A DNA stretch of 64,000 nt from an uncultured Flavobacteriaceae bacterium (GCA_947494825.1 CANLWN010000003.1:1-64000); one strand, 5' to 3'. Positions 44,129 through 52,951 are shown, counted from the stretch's first letter. Notes: generated by a model from the letters alone, not told the origin. Numbers and translations: made by a program.

Positions 44129-45247
44129 ATGAGAAAAGACAAACTGTATTTCTTCACTTTTTTAGCGATATCGACCATCTTCATCATTATCGCCGGTATC
44201 GCTATACGGTATTTTATTCAGGTAAGTGCCAATCAAATGCTGGAGACCCAGATGGAATCCAGCAAAAGGGAAGCCAAGGAGGTGGCCAGTCTGATCGCCT
44301 ACCAATTGGCCAGTGGTCTACCTAAGGACTCAATTATAAACAGTGTTCAACAAACCATTGAGAACACCAATGTGGAGACGGGTTCTATTAGTATGTTCGA
44401 TTGGTCCGGCACCGAAATATGCAACCCGGATATAAAAAAAGTAGGGCAACAGGTAAGTCCCAATGAATCTTTTGTATCCAGGGTAAAGGACGATATCAGT
44501 TCAAATGATTTTTATGACCTCTTAATGAGCAAGCGGCAAGTTGGGGGTATCCGTGATTTTGGAAGTGGGGAACGGGAGTCCGAAATCATTTATCTCTATC
44601 CTGTGGACAATTCGGACTGGATCATTGCCGCCCATGCCAACATCACCAAAATATCTTCACAGATCGATAGTTTACGGAACAAGTTTTACATCATATTTAC
44701 TATAATGGGCTTTTTCATCATCCTGTCATCGGTAATCACCGTTCGTCTTATAGGAAGTGCTTATGAAAAAAGGCTTGAGCTGAAGAATCAAAAATTGGAG
44801 AACGAGGTCATTAACCTCGCCAAACTGAACAGTGCATTGGACGAGTACCAACAGAAGGTGATCGGGGAAAAGCCCCAGGCGAGGATCGCCCCAAACCAGG
44901 TGGAAAAAGGAAAGAAAAGGATCCTTACCTATCTCCGCAACGAACTACTCCCCATCCCAACGGAGGAAATCGCCTATATTTTTACCGAACATACCATTAC
45001 CTATGTGGTCAACTTCAACGGCAAGCGTACCACTACCAACAACAGTTTGGACGAGTTGTTCTCCAGTCTGGACGGAAGTGATTTTTATAGGGCCAATAGA
45101 CAATTTATAGTAGCCATATCGGCCATCGAAAAGATTATCCGCTATGGCAATAATCAACTTAAGATATTGGTCAACCCCAATTCGGAGGTCGATGTCATTA
45201 TCAGCAAGAACAGGGCGGCAGAATTTAAGCAATGGCTTAACTTATGA
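44129..45247 (+). CDS. Membrane-bound sensor with LytTR DNA-binding output
   Basis: 372 residues from the ATG at 44129 (a TTG at 44105 also opens the frame). Two membrane helices (about 6-28 and 185-205) frame an extracytoplasmic dCache-like domain (about 40-180, with SMFDWSGTEICNPDIKKVGQ and YPVDNSDWIIAAHANI). A cytoplasmic coiled coil (about 215-245) leads to a LytTR domain (about 268-372; YIFTEHTITYVVNFNGKRTTTNNSLDEL...FYRANRQFIVAISAIEKI). There is no receiver or kinase domain, so it is a one-component sensor. The divergent partner is the LTD lipoprotein and, beyond it, the duplicated modules. Confidence 0.88.
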   Translation: MRKDKLYFFTFLAISTIFIIIAGIAIRYFIQVSANQMLETQMESSKREAKEVASLIAYQLASGLPKDSIINSVQQTIENTNVETGSISMFDWSGTEICNPDIKKVGQQVSPNESFVSRVKDDISSNDFYDLLMSKRQVGGIRDFGSGERESEIIYLYPVDNSDWIIAAHANITKISSQIDSLRNKFYIIFTIMGFFIILSSVITVRLIGSAYEKRLELKNQKLENEVINLAKLNSALDEYQQKVIGEKPQARIAPNQVEKGKKRILTYLRNELLPIPTEEIAYIFTEHTITYVVNFNGKRTTTNNSLDELFSSLDGSDFYRANRQFIVAISAIEKIIRYGNNQLKILVNPNSEVDVIISKNRAAEFKQWLNL

Positions 45248-45269
45248 AGAAATCAATTGTGGCCTAAAC

Positions 45270-46280
45270 CTACTGTCCCCAGGGCTGCAGCCTAACGACC
45301 TCTTCCAGAAATTTTTCAGTCTCGTACCTAACCGATTCCAAGTCTTTGGAGGTTATGGAGGAAGTCATAACATGATTGCCGACCTCCGGAAAGGCCACTT
45401 TCCTTTTTTGGGAAGTTTCCGTTCCCAATACTTCAAACATTTGTAGTACCGCAGGAATGGATATTACCCTATCCTGCACCGAATCGTTCTTGTAAAAATA
45501 GCCTACAAAGGAAGGACGGGTCATGCGTTCAAAGGTTTCCCTCCTCATCGTATGATCTACCAGCGCCTGTAGGTGGGTCAGGGCCTCTACCCTGTATTTG
45601 GAGGTCCAAAAGCGCTTTTTTAGCTCACTGGCCTTAAACTCGTGGTAATCGCTATTTTTTACCGCCCGAGCCAGTTGTAGGCCCCAGGGCCCCGCAAGTA
45701 ATTTGGCGCTGGGGTCATATATCTCAATATTAGGGGAAAACAGGAGAACCGCCGCAATGTCCTGATCATCGCCTACCAGATGGAGTGCCAAGGTCCCTCC
45801 GGTGGAAGTGGCCATGACGATTACCTTTTCGCCCAGTTGTTTTGCGACGGCAATGGCTTCTTTAGCGGAATCGATAAGCCTGTTAGCGGTCAAATTCAGC
45901 ATAGGTTCCTTTTCATTGAGCCCATGGCCGGCCAATCGGGGCAAATACAGGTTGCATCCATAGCGTTTGGCCATTTCCAGGTGCAGGGGATCGCCTTCCT
46001 TGGAGCTTGCAGACCATCCATGTAAATAAACAATGCTATAGGGTGTTTTGGCCGGAATACTATCAAACCAAACAATTCTGCCTTCGTTTTCCGGTTTTAT
46101 AAGTGGGTTTGCCGCTTCCCGCTCCCTAATCTCCACTTCCAACTGGGACAAATTTGCATTTACGGAGGGTAATGCGGTATCCAAATTTGGCTTTTCCACT
46201 TTTGGGCCAAAAAAATAGACCAAAACCACCACTACTACTATTGCCAAAAGGCTTTTGAAGATCTTGCTCACTATTTTCAT
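45270..46280 (-). CDS. Alpha/beta-hydrolase, membrane-anchored
   Basis: 336 residues. One N-terminal anchor (about 8-24) and a serine hydrolase core: oxyanion HGWSASS (87-93), nucleophile in ATSTGG (Ser159) and the C-terminal GNHVMTS (His about 300). The Ser motif ATSTG differs from the common GxSxG by the first Gly. Relatives are monoglyceride lipase- or lysophospholipase-like. It converges with the LytTR gene, 22 bp apart. Substrate unknown. Confidence 0.85.
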   Translation of the reverse strand: MKIVSKIFKSLLAIVVVVVLVYFFGPKVEKPNLDTALPSVNANLSQLEVEIREREAANPLIKPENEGRIVWFDSIPAKTPYSIVYLHGWSASSKEGDPLHLEMAKRYGCNLYLPRLAGHGLNEKEPMLNLTANRLIDSAKEAIAVAKQLGEKVIVMATSTGGTLALHLVGDDQDIAAVLLFSPNIEIYDPSAKLLAGPWGLQLARAVKNSDYHEFKASELKKRFWTSKYRVEALTHLQALVDHTMRRETFERMTRPSFVGYFYKNDSVQDRVISIPAVLQMFEVLGTETSQKRKVAFPEVGNHVMTSSITSKDLESVRYETEKFLEEVVRLQPWGQ

Positions 46281-46588
46281 TGTTTTTCGCTATTTTTTTG
46301 TTTCGCCCTTAAAGCTGGCCGCCCGGGTAACTTGGCCTAAATATAAGGTTTTCCACTGCATTCCAAAGACTGCGGGAATACCAAAACAAGCTGCCTCCAT
46401 TAGGCGGGAAACTTTCGATAAAAAATTACAAATCAAGTAAAATCCACGAAATACCATAAATCCGGTTCTACGTTAAAAACCCTGTCATACAACCGTTTTT
46501 TTCCCTCGTTGGACCAAAACCCGGCCAAAAGAGTAAACCAGGCCTGAACTTTGCAATCTTATTTGAAGAATTAATAAACAGTACGGTT
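46281..46588. other. Intergenic region (308 bp), divergent
   Basis: Holds the hydrolase promoter on the minus strand and the leader of the small membrane-protein genes on the plus strand. No further gene, hairpin or repeat was seen. Confidence 0.6.
46338..46366 (-). promoter_or_regulatory. Promoter of the alpha/beta-hydrolase gene
   Basis: On the minus strand: TTG (46364-46366), 18 bp, TATATTTA (46338-46345), one mismatch to TAnnTTTG. Leader about 50 bases. Confidence 0.5.
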
Positions 46589-46759
46589 ATGAAAACAATT
46601 TTACTTATCAAGGAAATCTACATGGAAGGCTTCCGCAATCTCGGAAACTTCATTGTGCGCGAATATTTCAAGTTATTTGCGTGGTTCAGTTTCATTATGT
46701 TCCTGGTGGTCTTGTACGCCTTTATTTTTAGGGTGTCCACTGGTTTTATTTTTGACTGA
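46589..46759 (+). CDS. Small membrane protein (DUF6747-like)
   Basis: 56 residues, shorter than most gene-calling cutoffs. An amphipathic N-terminal helix (LLIKEIYMEGFRNLGNFIVREYF) is followed by one hydrophobic segment (about 32-47) and FRVSTGFIFD. It resembles the short Flavobacteriaceae proteins I recall as DUF6747. The next gene is a shorter, related copy 16 bp downstream, which strengthens the call. Probably an inner-membrane peptide that modulates an enzyme or complex. Function unknown. Confidence 0.7.
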   Translation: MKTILLIKEIYMEGFRNLGNFIVREYFKLFAWFSFIMFLVVLYAFIFRVSTGFIFD

Positions 46760-46775
46760 TCATTAACGTCATATT

Positions 46776-46901
46776 TTGAAGGAAATCCTACTTGCAGGTC
46801 TGCGCGGTTTTGGGAGGTTTATAGTTACCCACTATATCATCGCCCTGGGCTTGCTTTGTTTTGTCATTTCCATGGTTATTTTACTTACCTACCCCTTTTG
46901 A
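46776..46901 (+). CDS. Very small membrane protein, paralogue of the preceding one
   Basis: 41 residues from a TTG start, too short for usual gene calls. LKEILLAGLRGFGRFIVTHY aligns with LIKEIYMEGFRNLGNFIVREY of the preceding gene, followed by a hydrophobic segment (about 21-38) ending TYPF. The similarity of two neighbouring short frames in different reading contexts is unlikely by chance and supports both being expressed. No function known. Confidence 0.6.
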   Translation: MKEILLAGLRGFGRFIVTHYIIALGLLCFVISMVILLTYPF

Positions 46902-46967
46902 TTGCTGGCAGGGCCTATAGGGGATAGATAGATCGGACATGGGTCCTGGCAAAAAGATTCATTTCCT

Positions 46968-46975
46968 TACCTTTG
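46968..46975 (+). promoter_or_regulatory. -7 element TACCTTTG before the SanA-like gene
   Basis: Exact TAnnTTTG match ending seven bases before the ATG at 46983, the same spacing as at 3490/3498 and 31789/31797. No clear -33 TTG. Confidence 0.4.
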
Positions 46976-46982
46976 ACCAGGT

Positions 46983-47618
46983 ATGAAGAAGAAGTCCCTG
47001 TTTATAGCATTATTGCTCCTTTTGATTCCCCTAATGGCCCTCTTTCTGAGCAACTATGCCATTGAGAGGACGGCCAAGGGCAAAACCTTCCACGACGTAG
47101 ATGAGATAGAAAAAAATAGGGTAGGCCTGGTCCTGGGCACTTCAAAGCGATTGACCGATGGCAATCCCAATCCCTATTATACCTTCCGCATTAAAGCAAC
47201 GATACAACTCTTCAAAGCTGGAAAAATTGATTTTGTCCTGGTTAGCGGTGATAATGGGAGCGTCTATTACAATGAACCCACCACCTTTAAGAAAGACCTG
47301 GTAGACGGCGGTATACCGGCAGAGCGGATCTTTCTGGATTATGCAGGTTTTCGTACCTTGGATTCCATGGTGCGGGCCAAGGAGATTTTTGGCCTGGAGC
47401 GCGTTACGGTCATTTCTCAGGAGTTCCATAATGAAAGGGCCATCTTTCTAGCGGAAAAAAAAGGATTGAAAGCCATAGGTTTCAATGCGCGGGACATATC
47501 TGGACAGCAAGGTCTTAAAGTACGCTTTAGGGAGTATTTTGCACGGGTAAAAGTGTTCCTTGATCTATTGATGAATACCCAACCGAAATTTTACGGGGAA
47601 AAAATCGAAATAAAATAG
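46983..47618 (+). CDS. SanA/YdcF-family (ElyC-like) envelope protein
   Basis: 211 residues. One N-terminal membrane anchor (about 5-24) and a DUF218 domain: GLVLGTSKRLTDGNPNPYY, FVLVSGDNG, LVDGGIPAERIFLDYAGFRTLDSMVRAKEIFG and TVISQEFHNERAIFLAEKKG. E. coli SanA affects vancomycin entry at high temperature, and ElyC acts in envelope lipid/peptidoglycan biogenesis. Predicted periplasmic. It follows the small membrane-protein genes by 81 bp. Confidence 0.92.
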   Translation: MKKKSLFIALLLLLIPLMALFLSNYAIERTAKGKTFHDVDEIEKNRVGLVLGTSKRLTDGNPNPYYTFRIKATIQLFKAGKIDFVLVSGDNGSVYYNEPTTFKKDLVDGGIPAERIFLDYAGFRTLDSMVRAKEIFGLERVTVISQEFHNERAIFLAEKKGLKAIGFNARDISGQQGLKVRFREYFARVKVFLDLLMNTQPKFYGEKIEIK

Positions 47619-47712
47619 GTTGAACGCCTTGGTGCACCACAAATTGATGTTCCATGCAAACCTGTTTGACCAAAAAAACCTATTTTAGAGCCCATGAGCA
47701 ACACAAGCGTGC

Positions 47713-48966
47713 ATGTCCAAAGTTAAAACCCTCCTCAAAAATCTTGGACCGGGTCTGCTGTTTGCCAGTATGGCCATTGGAACTTCACATTTGGTATTGT
47801 CCACCAAGGCCGGTGCCCAATACGGTTGGCTCATGGTCATCCCCATCGTCTTGGCCAATATCCTAAAATATCCATTTTTTGAATTTGGCATCCGATATAC
47901 CAATGTTACTGGAAAAAGCCTTATTGAAGGCTATCTCAACCGAGGTCGGGGTTATCTCTGGCTATATGCCCTAATCACACTGATTACCACATTTACCATT
48001 CTGGCGGCTTTATACGTGGTAACCTCGGGATTGTTCATCAACCTCTTTAAGATTCCCGACGTCCCCGTGAGCATAGTGGCGCTTGGACTGTTCGTTTTCA
48101 TCGGTACACTCCTGATTATTGGTCGTTATAAATTCCTGGAGACCTCCTTGAAATTTGTCATTTCCATCCTATTTGTAGCCCTTATCGTTACCACTGCCCT
48201 GGTCGTGTTCAATGGTAAAGTGGCATCGGTACCCGATTTTAGGCCGCCCGAAATTTTTAACGAGGTCGGTATCCTTTTCCTTATCGGATTGGTAGGATGG
48301 ATGCCCACCGCTGTGGAGGCATCCAGTTGGGTGAGCCTTTGGAGTTTGGAAAAATTTAAACTTACCGGAAAAAAACTCAGCTTGGGAGAGGCGCTCCAAG
48401 AGTTCAATTCCGGTTACATCATGACCGCCTTGTTCGCTGTTTTCTTCCTGGTTATCGGGTGGATGACTTTATATGGTACCAACACGGAAATTAGCGGAAA
48501 TGCAATAATTTTTGCGGATCAGTTGGTGAACCTGTTCACCTCGAATATTGGGTCCTGGGCCTATATTTTTATAGCCGTATCTGCCTTTGCCACCATGTTC
48601 AGCACATGCATGACAGCCCATGATGCGGTAGCCCGGGTAAGTGTGGATATTGTGGAACTGCTCTTCTTAAAGGATAGGGCCTTTCCCAGAAAAAGATACT
48701 TCACCATAGGGGTGATTGCCCTGGCTGTCATCAATTTCATCGTAATTTCCGCTTTTGGAGCCAATATGGGGCAACTGGTGGCCCTGGCCACCTTTGTTTC
48801 CTTTGTCCTAGCACCGGTGGTAGGCTATATGAACCTCAAAAATGTGATGAGTTCGGACCTTCCCGAGTCGGCACGTCCTCGACGGAGGCTGCAGTTACTG
48901 ACCTATACCGGGATTATTTTTCTCTCCTTGTTCGCCGTTTATTACTGCTGGATCGTTCTCTTTTGA
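47713..48966 (+). CDS. Divergent Nramp-family transporter
   Basis: 417 residues with about eleven membrane helices (LeuT fold, Nramp superfamily; starts LGPGLLFASMAIGTSHLVLSTKAGAQYGW). In Mn/Fe transporters TM1 carries DPGN and TM6 carries A-x-x-MPH; here these are GTSH (about 23-26) and GWMPTAVE (about 195-202), so the usual metal ligands are missing. It therefore probably carries another substrate or works by another ligand set, as in Nramp-related Mg or Al transporters. It ends 9 bp before the acetyl-CoA synthetase on the other strand; no terminator was seen. Confidence 0.85.
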   Translation: MSKVKTLLKNLGPGLLFASMAIGTSHLVLSTKAGAQYGWLMVIPIVLANILKYPFFEFGIRYTNVTGKSLIEGYLNRGRGYLWLYALITLITTFTILAALYVVTSGLFINLFKIPDVPVSIVALGLFVFIGTLLIIGRYKFLETSLKFVISILFVALIVTTALVVFNGKVASVPDFRPPEIFNEVGILFLIGLVGWMPTAVEASSWVSLWSLEKFKLTGKKLSLGEALQEFNSGYIMTALFAVFFLVIGWMTLYGTNTEISGNAIIFADQLVNLFTSNIGSWAYIFIAVSAFATMFSTCMTAHDAVARVSVDIVELLFLKDRAFPRKRYFTIGVIALAVINFIVISAFGANMGQLVALATFVSFVLAPVVGYMNLKNVMSSDLPESARPRRRLQLLTYTGIIFLSLFAVYYCWIVLF

Positions 48967-48975
48967 GCAAAAGGA

Positions 48976-50883
48976 CTATAGTGCGTTATCCTTAATCTCC
49001 CTTACCACCTCGGGATTCAACAAGGTGCTGATATCGCCCAGGTTTTTGGCGTCTTTGCCCGCTATTTTACGAAGGATACGACGCATGATCTTTCCACTTC
49101 GGGTCTTGGGCAATCCAGGAACAAATTGAATTTTGTCCAATTTGGCAATGGGCCCGATCTGTTCCGTAATCTGTTGGTTAATTTCCTTGCGCAAATTGTC
49201 CCGGTCCCTGCTCTGTCCAACCTCTTTCAAAATTACAAAGCCATAGAGGGCGTTACCCTTGATATCATGCGGAAAACCTACTATGGCCGATTCTGCCACC
49301 GCTGGATGTTCATTGATGGAATCCTCTATGGGTGCTGTACCCAGATTATGGCCCGATACGATGATGACATCATCCACGCGCCCTGTAATCCTGTAATAGC
49401 CCACGGCATCGCGCAAGGCGCCATCGCCCGTGAAATATTTATTCTCATAGGCCGCAAAATAAGTGTCCCTATAACGCTCATGATTGCCCCAAATAGTGCG
49501 CGCCATGGACGGCCATGGAAATTTAATGCATAAACGTCCTTCTACCTGGTTTCCTTGGATTTCGTTGCTTTTCTCGTCCATTAGGGCAGGTTGGATCCCA
49601 ATAAAGGGTAAGGTGGCATAGGTGGGCGTGGTAGGGGTAACATAAGGTATGGGCGAAATCATGATGCCCCCGGTCTCGGTTTGCCACCAGGTGTCTACAA
49701 TGGGGCTCTTCTTTTTTCCAATATTGTTGTTGTACCAGTGCCAGGCTTCTTCATTAATGGGTTCCCCAACCGTGCCTAATACCTTAAGGGAAGACAGGTC
49801 GTATTTTTCAACATGTTCCAACTGTTCCTTGGCCAAAGCCCTGATTGCCGTGGGGGCGGTGTAAAACTGATTTACCTTGTGTTTTTGGACCACCTCCCAG
49901 AATCGTCCGTAATCGGGATATGAGGGTACCCCTTCGAACATAACAGTGGTAGCACCATTGGCCAAAGGTCCGTAGACAATATAGGAGTGCCCGGTTATCC
50001 AGCCAATATCGGCCGTGCACCAGTAGACGTCTTCCTCCCTGTACTGAAAAATATTCTTAAAGGTATAGGCGGTATAGACCATATAGCCCGCGCAAGTATG
50101 CACCATACCCTTGGGCTTTCCCGTAGATCCCGAAGTATACAGTATGAACAAGGGGTCTTCCGCATCCATAACCTCAGCGGTACAGTCCGAATAGGCCTTA
50201 TCCAAAAGCGGTTTCAACCAGTGGTCCCTGCCTTCCACCATATCAATTTTTTCGCCGGTGCGTTGGGCCACCAATACACTTTTGACCTCCGGACAATCCT
50301 CTAGGGCCACATCTACAATGCTCTTTAGGTTCAAGGTCTTTGCGCCCCGGTAAGACCCATCGGCAGTAATTACCATTTTACAGTCGCAATCATTGATACG
50401 GGTGGACAGGGCCGTAGCGGAGAAACCGGCAAAAACCACGGAATGTACCGCACCTATTCTGGCACAGGCCAAAACGGCAAAGGCCAGTTCGGGAATCATG
50501 GGCAGGTAAATACATACCCTATCCCCTTTTTTGATGCCATGGTCCTTGAGCACATTGGCCATTTGGCACACCTTCTCGTGCAATTTTCGATAGCTGATAT
50601 GCTGGGCTTCCTCCTTCGGATTATTGGGTTCAAAAAGTAGTGCAGTCTTATCTCCCCGGGTAGGGAGATGCCGGTCCAAACAGTTCTCCGTAATGTTCAA
50701 TTTCGCATTTTTGAACCATTTTACCTCCGGTTTGGAAAAATCCCATTCCAATACCTGATCCCATTTCTTGCGCCACACAAAATGTTCCTCCGCGATTTCT
50801 TCCCAAAAGCTTTCGGGATTGTTGACCGACTTCCTGTAGACCTGAAAGTACTCCTCCAATTGTTTGATGTGGTAATTACTCAT
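48976..50883 (-). CDS. acs: Acetate--CoA ligase (acetyl-CoA synthetase)
   Basis: 635 residues. It activates acetate to acetyl-CoA through acetyl-AMP, in the cytoplasm. P-loop YTSGSTGKPKGMVHT (about 252-266), DTWWQTETGGIM (adenylate motif), and the C-terminal catalytic Lys598 in TRSGKIMRRILRK, which is the lysine that is acetylated for control in other bacteria. Complete. It is last in an operon with a Na+-coupled acetate/solute transporter, giving a scavenging route for acetate. Confidence 0.97.
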   Translation of the reverse strand: MSNYHIKQLEEYFQVYRKSVNNPESFWEEIAEEHFVWRKKWDQVLEWDFSKPEVKWFKNAKLNITENCLDRHLPTRGDKTALLFEPNNPKEEAQHISYRKLHEKVCQMANVLKDHGIKKGDRVCIYLPMIPELAFAVLACARIGAVHSVVFAGFSATALSTRINDCDCKMVITADGSYRGAKTLNLKSIVDVALEDCPEVKSVLVAQRTGEKIDMVEGRDHWLKPLLDKAYSDCTAEVMDAEDPLFILYTSGSTGKPKGMVHTCAGYMVYTAYTFKNIFQYREEDVYWCTADIGWITGHSYIVYGPLANGATTVMFEGVPSYPDYGRFWEVVQKHKVNQFYTAPTAIRALAKEQLEHVEKYDLSSLKVLGTVGEPINEEAWHWYNNNIGKKKSPIVDTWWQTETGGIMISPIPYVTPTTPTYATLPFIGIQPALMDEKSNEIQGNQVEGRLCIKFPWPSMARTIWGNHERYRDTYFAAYENKYFTGDGALRDAVGYYRITGRVDDVIIVSGHNLGTAPIEDSINEHPAVAESAIVGFPHDIKGNALYGFVILKEVGQSRDRDNLRKEINQQITEQIGPIAKLDKIQFVPGLPKTRSGKIMRRILRKIAGKDAKNLGDISTLLNPEVVREIKDNAL

Positions 50884-50897
50884 TGCAACTTGTGTTT

Positions 50898-52589
50898 TTA
50901 ATGCGATTTTGCCTTTCCGGAACCCTTTGGTATCCTTATATTTTCTACGATTTCCTGTACTTCTTTCGGCGGATCTGCGGTGAATTTTGAAATAATGATC
51001 GAAACGATAAAGTTAAGCATCATGGCGACAGTTCCAAAACCTTCTGGAGAAATACCGAACCACCAATCTTCACGGCCCCCGCCTCCGAACATATCGAACT
51101 TGAACTTGAGAATATAGAAGGCCATGACGCCAATGCCAAAAACCATGCCTGCAATGGCCCCTTCCTTGTTCATTTTCTTATAAAAAATCCCCAAGATAAT
51201 GGCCGGGAAGAAGGATGCGGCCGCCAGACCAAAGGCCAGGGCCACGGTGGCCGCTACAAAATCCCGTGGGTTTATGCCAAAGTATCCGGCAACGCAGACG
51301 GCGGCAAAGGCAGACAAGCGGGCAGCAATCAGTTCCCCCTTATCGGAAATATCCGGTTTAATTTGTTTTTTAATTAAGTCGTGCGATATGGACGTAGATA
51401 TGACCAGCAACAACCCGGCAGCCGTGGATAGGGCCGCAGCAAGACCACCGGCCGCTACAAGGGCAATGACCCAATTGGGCAAATTGGCAATTTCGGGATT
51501 GGCCAACACCATGATATCCCGGTCTACCGTGAGTTCATTGACAACTTCATCCGCGACATATTGAATCCTGCCATCCCCGTTCTTGTCCTCAAAGGTAATC
51601 AGTCCCGTAGCCTCCCATTTGGAAAACCAAGCGGGCATGGAGGCGTACTCCTTGTTACTCACCGTTTCCAAAAGATTGGTCCTGGCAAATACGGCAATAG
51701 CCGGAGCGGTGGTGTAGAGCACCGCAATAAAAAGAAGCGCATACCCGGCCGACTTCCTAGCATCCCGTACTTTGGGCACGGTAAAAAAGCGAACGATGAC
51801 ATGTGGCAATCCTGCAGTTCCTACCATCAATGCCATAGTAATAAAAAAGATGTCTATAACCGGCTTTGACCCATTGGTGTATTGGGCAAATCCCAAGTCT
51901 GTGGAGAGGCCGTCCAATTTATCGAGCAAGGATACGCTTTCCCCGAGGATATGGCCGCCCATTCCCAATTGGGGAACCGGATTTCCGGTCATCTGAATGG
52001 ATATGAATATGGCGGGCACCATGAACGCAAAAATCAAAACACAATATTGGGCCACCTGGGTATAGGTAATTCCCTTCATCCCGCCCAGGACAGCATAAAA
52101 CAGGACAATGACCATCCCGTACACCACGCCCCGTTCAACGGGTACTTCCAAAAACCTGGAGAACACCAGTCCAACACCCCTCATTTGGCCTGCCACATAG
52201 GTAAAGCTTACCAAAAGGGCACAAATGACAGCAACAGTACGTGCCAAATTGGAATAGTAGCGGTCCCCGATGAAATCAGGAACGGTATACTTCCCAAATT
52301 TCCTGAGGTAGGGGGCCAATAACAGGGCCAGGAGCACGTAGCCACCTGTCCATCCCATTAAATAGACCGAGCCATCGTAACCGCTGAACGATATTAGGCC
52401 GGCCATGCCCAAAAAGGAGGCTGCGGACATCCAATCTGCGGCGGTGGCCAAACCATTGGCCAAAGGCGGCACCCCGCCACCGGCCACGTAAAAATCCTTG
52501 GTGGAACCAGCTCTGGAGAGGAAGGCGATCACGATATACAGCATAAAGGTCACCGCCACCAAAATGTAGGTCCAGGTTTGTACCGTCAT
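50898..52589 (-). CDS. Sodium/solute symporter (ActP-like acetate permease)
   Basis: 563 residues, about 13 membrane helices, SSS family. FYVAGGGVPPLANGLATAADWMSAASFLGMAGLISFSGYDG is the signature of the VC_2705/ActP-like subgroup. Several FGLAAASFFPAIILGIFYKKMNKEGAIAGM elements follow. It imports acetate or short carboxylates with Na+ or H+. It lies 28 bp after the DUF4212 gene and 14 bp before acs, in one operon. Confidence 0.95.
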   Translation of the reverse strand: MTVQTWTYILVAVTFMLYIVIAFLSRAGSTKDFYVAGGGVPPLANGLATAADWMSAASFLGMAGLISFSGYDGSVYLMGWTGGYVLLALLLAPYLRKFGKYTVPDFIGDRYYSNLARTVAVICALLVSFTYVAGQMRGVGLVFSRFLEVPVERGVVYGMVIVLFYAVLGGMKGITYTQVAQYCVLIFAFMVPAIFISIQMTGNPVPQLGMGGHILGESVSLLDKLDGLSTDLGFAQYTNGSKPVIDIFFITMALMVGTAGLPHVIVRFFTVPKVRDARKSAGYALLFIAVLYTTAPAIAVFARTNLLETVSNKEYASMPAWFSKWEATGLITFEDKNGDGRIQYVADEVVNELTVDRDIMVLANPEIANLPNWVIALVAAGGLAAALSTAAGLLLVISTSISHDLIKKQIKPDISDKGELIAARLSAFAAVCVAGYFGINPRDFVAATVALAFGLAAASFFPAIILGIFYKKMNKEGAIAGMVFGIGVMAFYILKFKFDMFGGGGREDWWFGISPEGFGTVAMMLNFIVSIIISKFTADPPKEVQEIVENIRIPKGSGKAKSH

Positions 52590-52617
52590 TCACGAAAAGA
52601 ATTAGATCGACAAAGGT

Positions 52618-52875
52618 TTATTCATCAAAACCGTATTTTTTATCAAGTTTGTTCATCAATCGAACATAGATAAAAATGAGTATTACAAAAACATAGATGG
52701 AGCCCTGCTGGGCAAACCAAAAGCCCAGCTTAAATCCACCTATTTGAATTTCATCAAGACTGTCCTTTAAAAGAATACCAAAACCATAGGAGACCAAAAA
52801 CCAAATGGAAAGCAATACGGTAAGATAAACCAAGTTCTTTTTCCAATAAGTTCGTGCTGCAGAAACCTTGTCCAT
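52618..52875 (-). CDS. DUF4212 protein, transporter accessory subunit
   Basis: 85 residues from the ATG at 52875, chosen because a strong promoter -7 element overlaps the ATG at 52893. Two membrane helices (about 14-36 and 54-74) with the family signature YWKKNLVYLTVLLSIWFLVSYGFGILL and GFWFAQQGSIYVFVILIFIYV. DUF4212 is nearly always next to an SSS permease and is thought to be its small subunit. First gene of the acetate operon. Confidence 0.9.
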   Translation of the reverse strand: MDKVSAARTYWKKNLVYLTVLLSIWFLVSYGFGILLKDSLDEIQIGGFKLGFWFAQQGSIYVFVILIFIYVRLMNKLDKKYGFDE

Positions 52876-52892
52876 AGAAGTTTTTACTTGCA

Positions 52893-52924
52893 TAAATATA
52901 GGCAATCCTCACTAGATAGTGCAA
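52893..52924 (-). promoter_or_regulatory. Promoter of the acetate operon
   Basis: On the minus strand: TTG (52922-52924), 21 bp, TATATTTA (52893-52900). The start is predicted near 52886, giving a short leader before the ATG at 52875. Confidence 0.5.
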
Positions 52925-52951
52925 AGTGGCCATAAAAAGCAGGTACTACGG

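Noticed and set aside
47654-47866. 70-codon frame overlapping the Nramp start
   Set aside because: Different frame inside the Nramp coding region; no conserved features.
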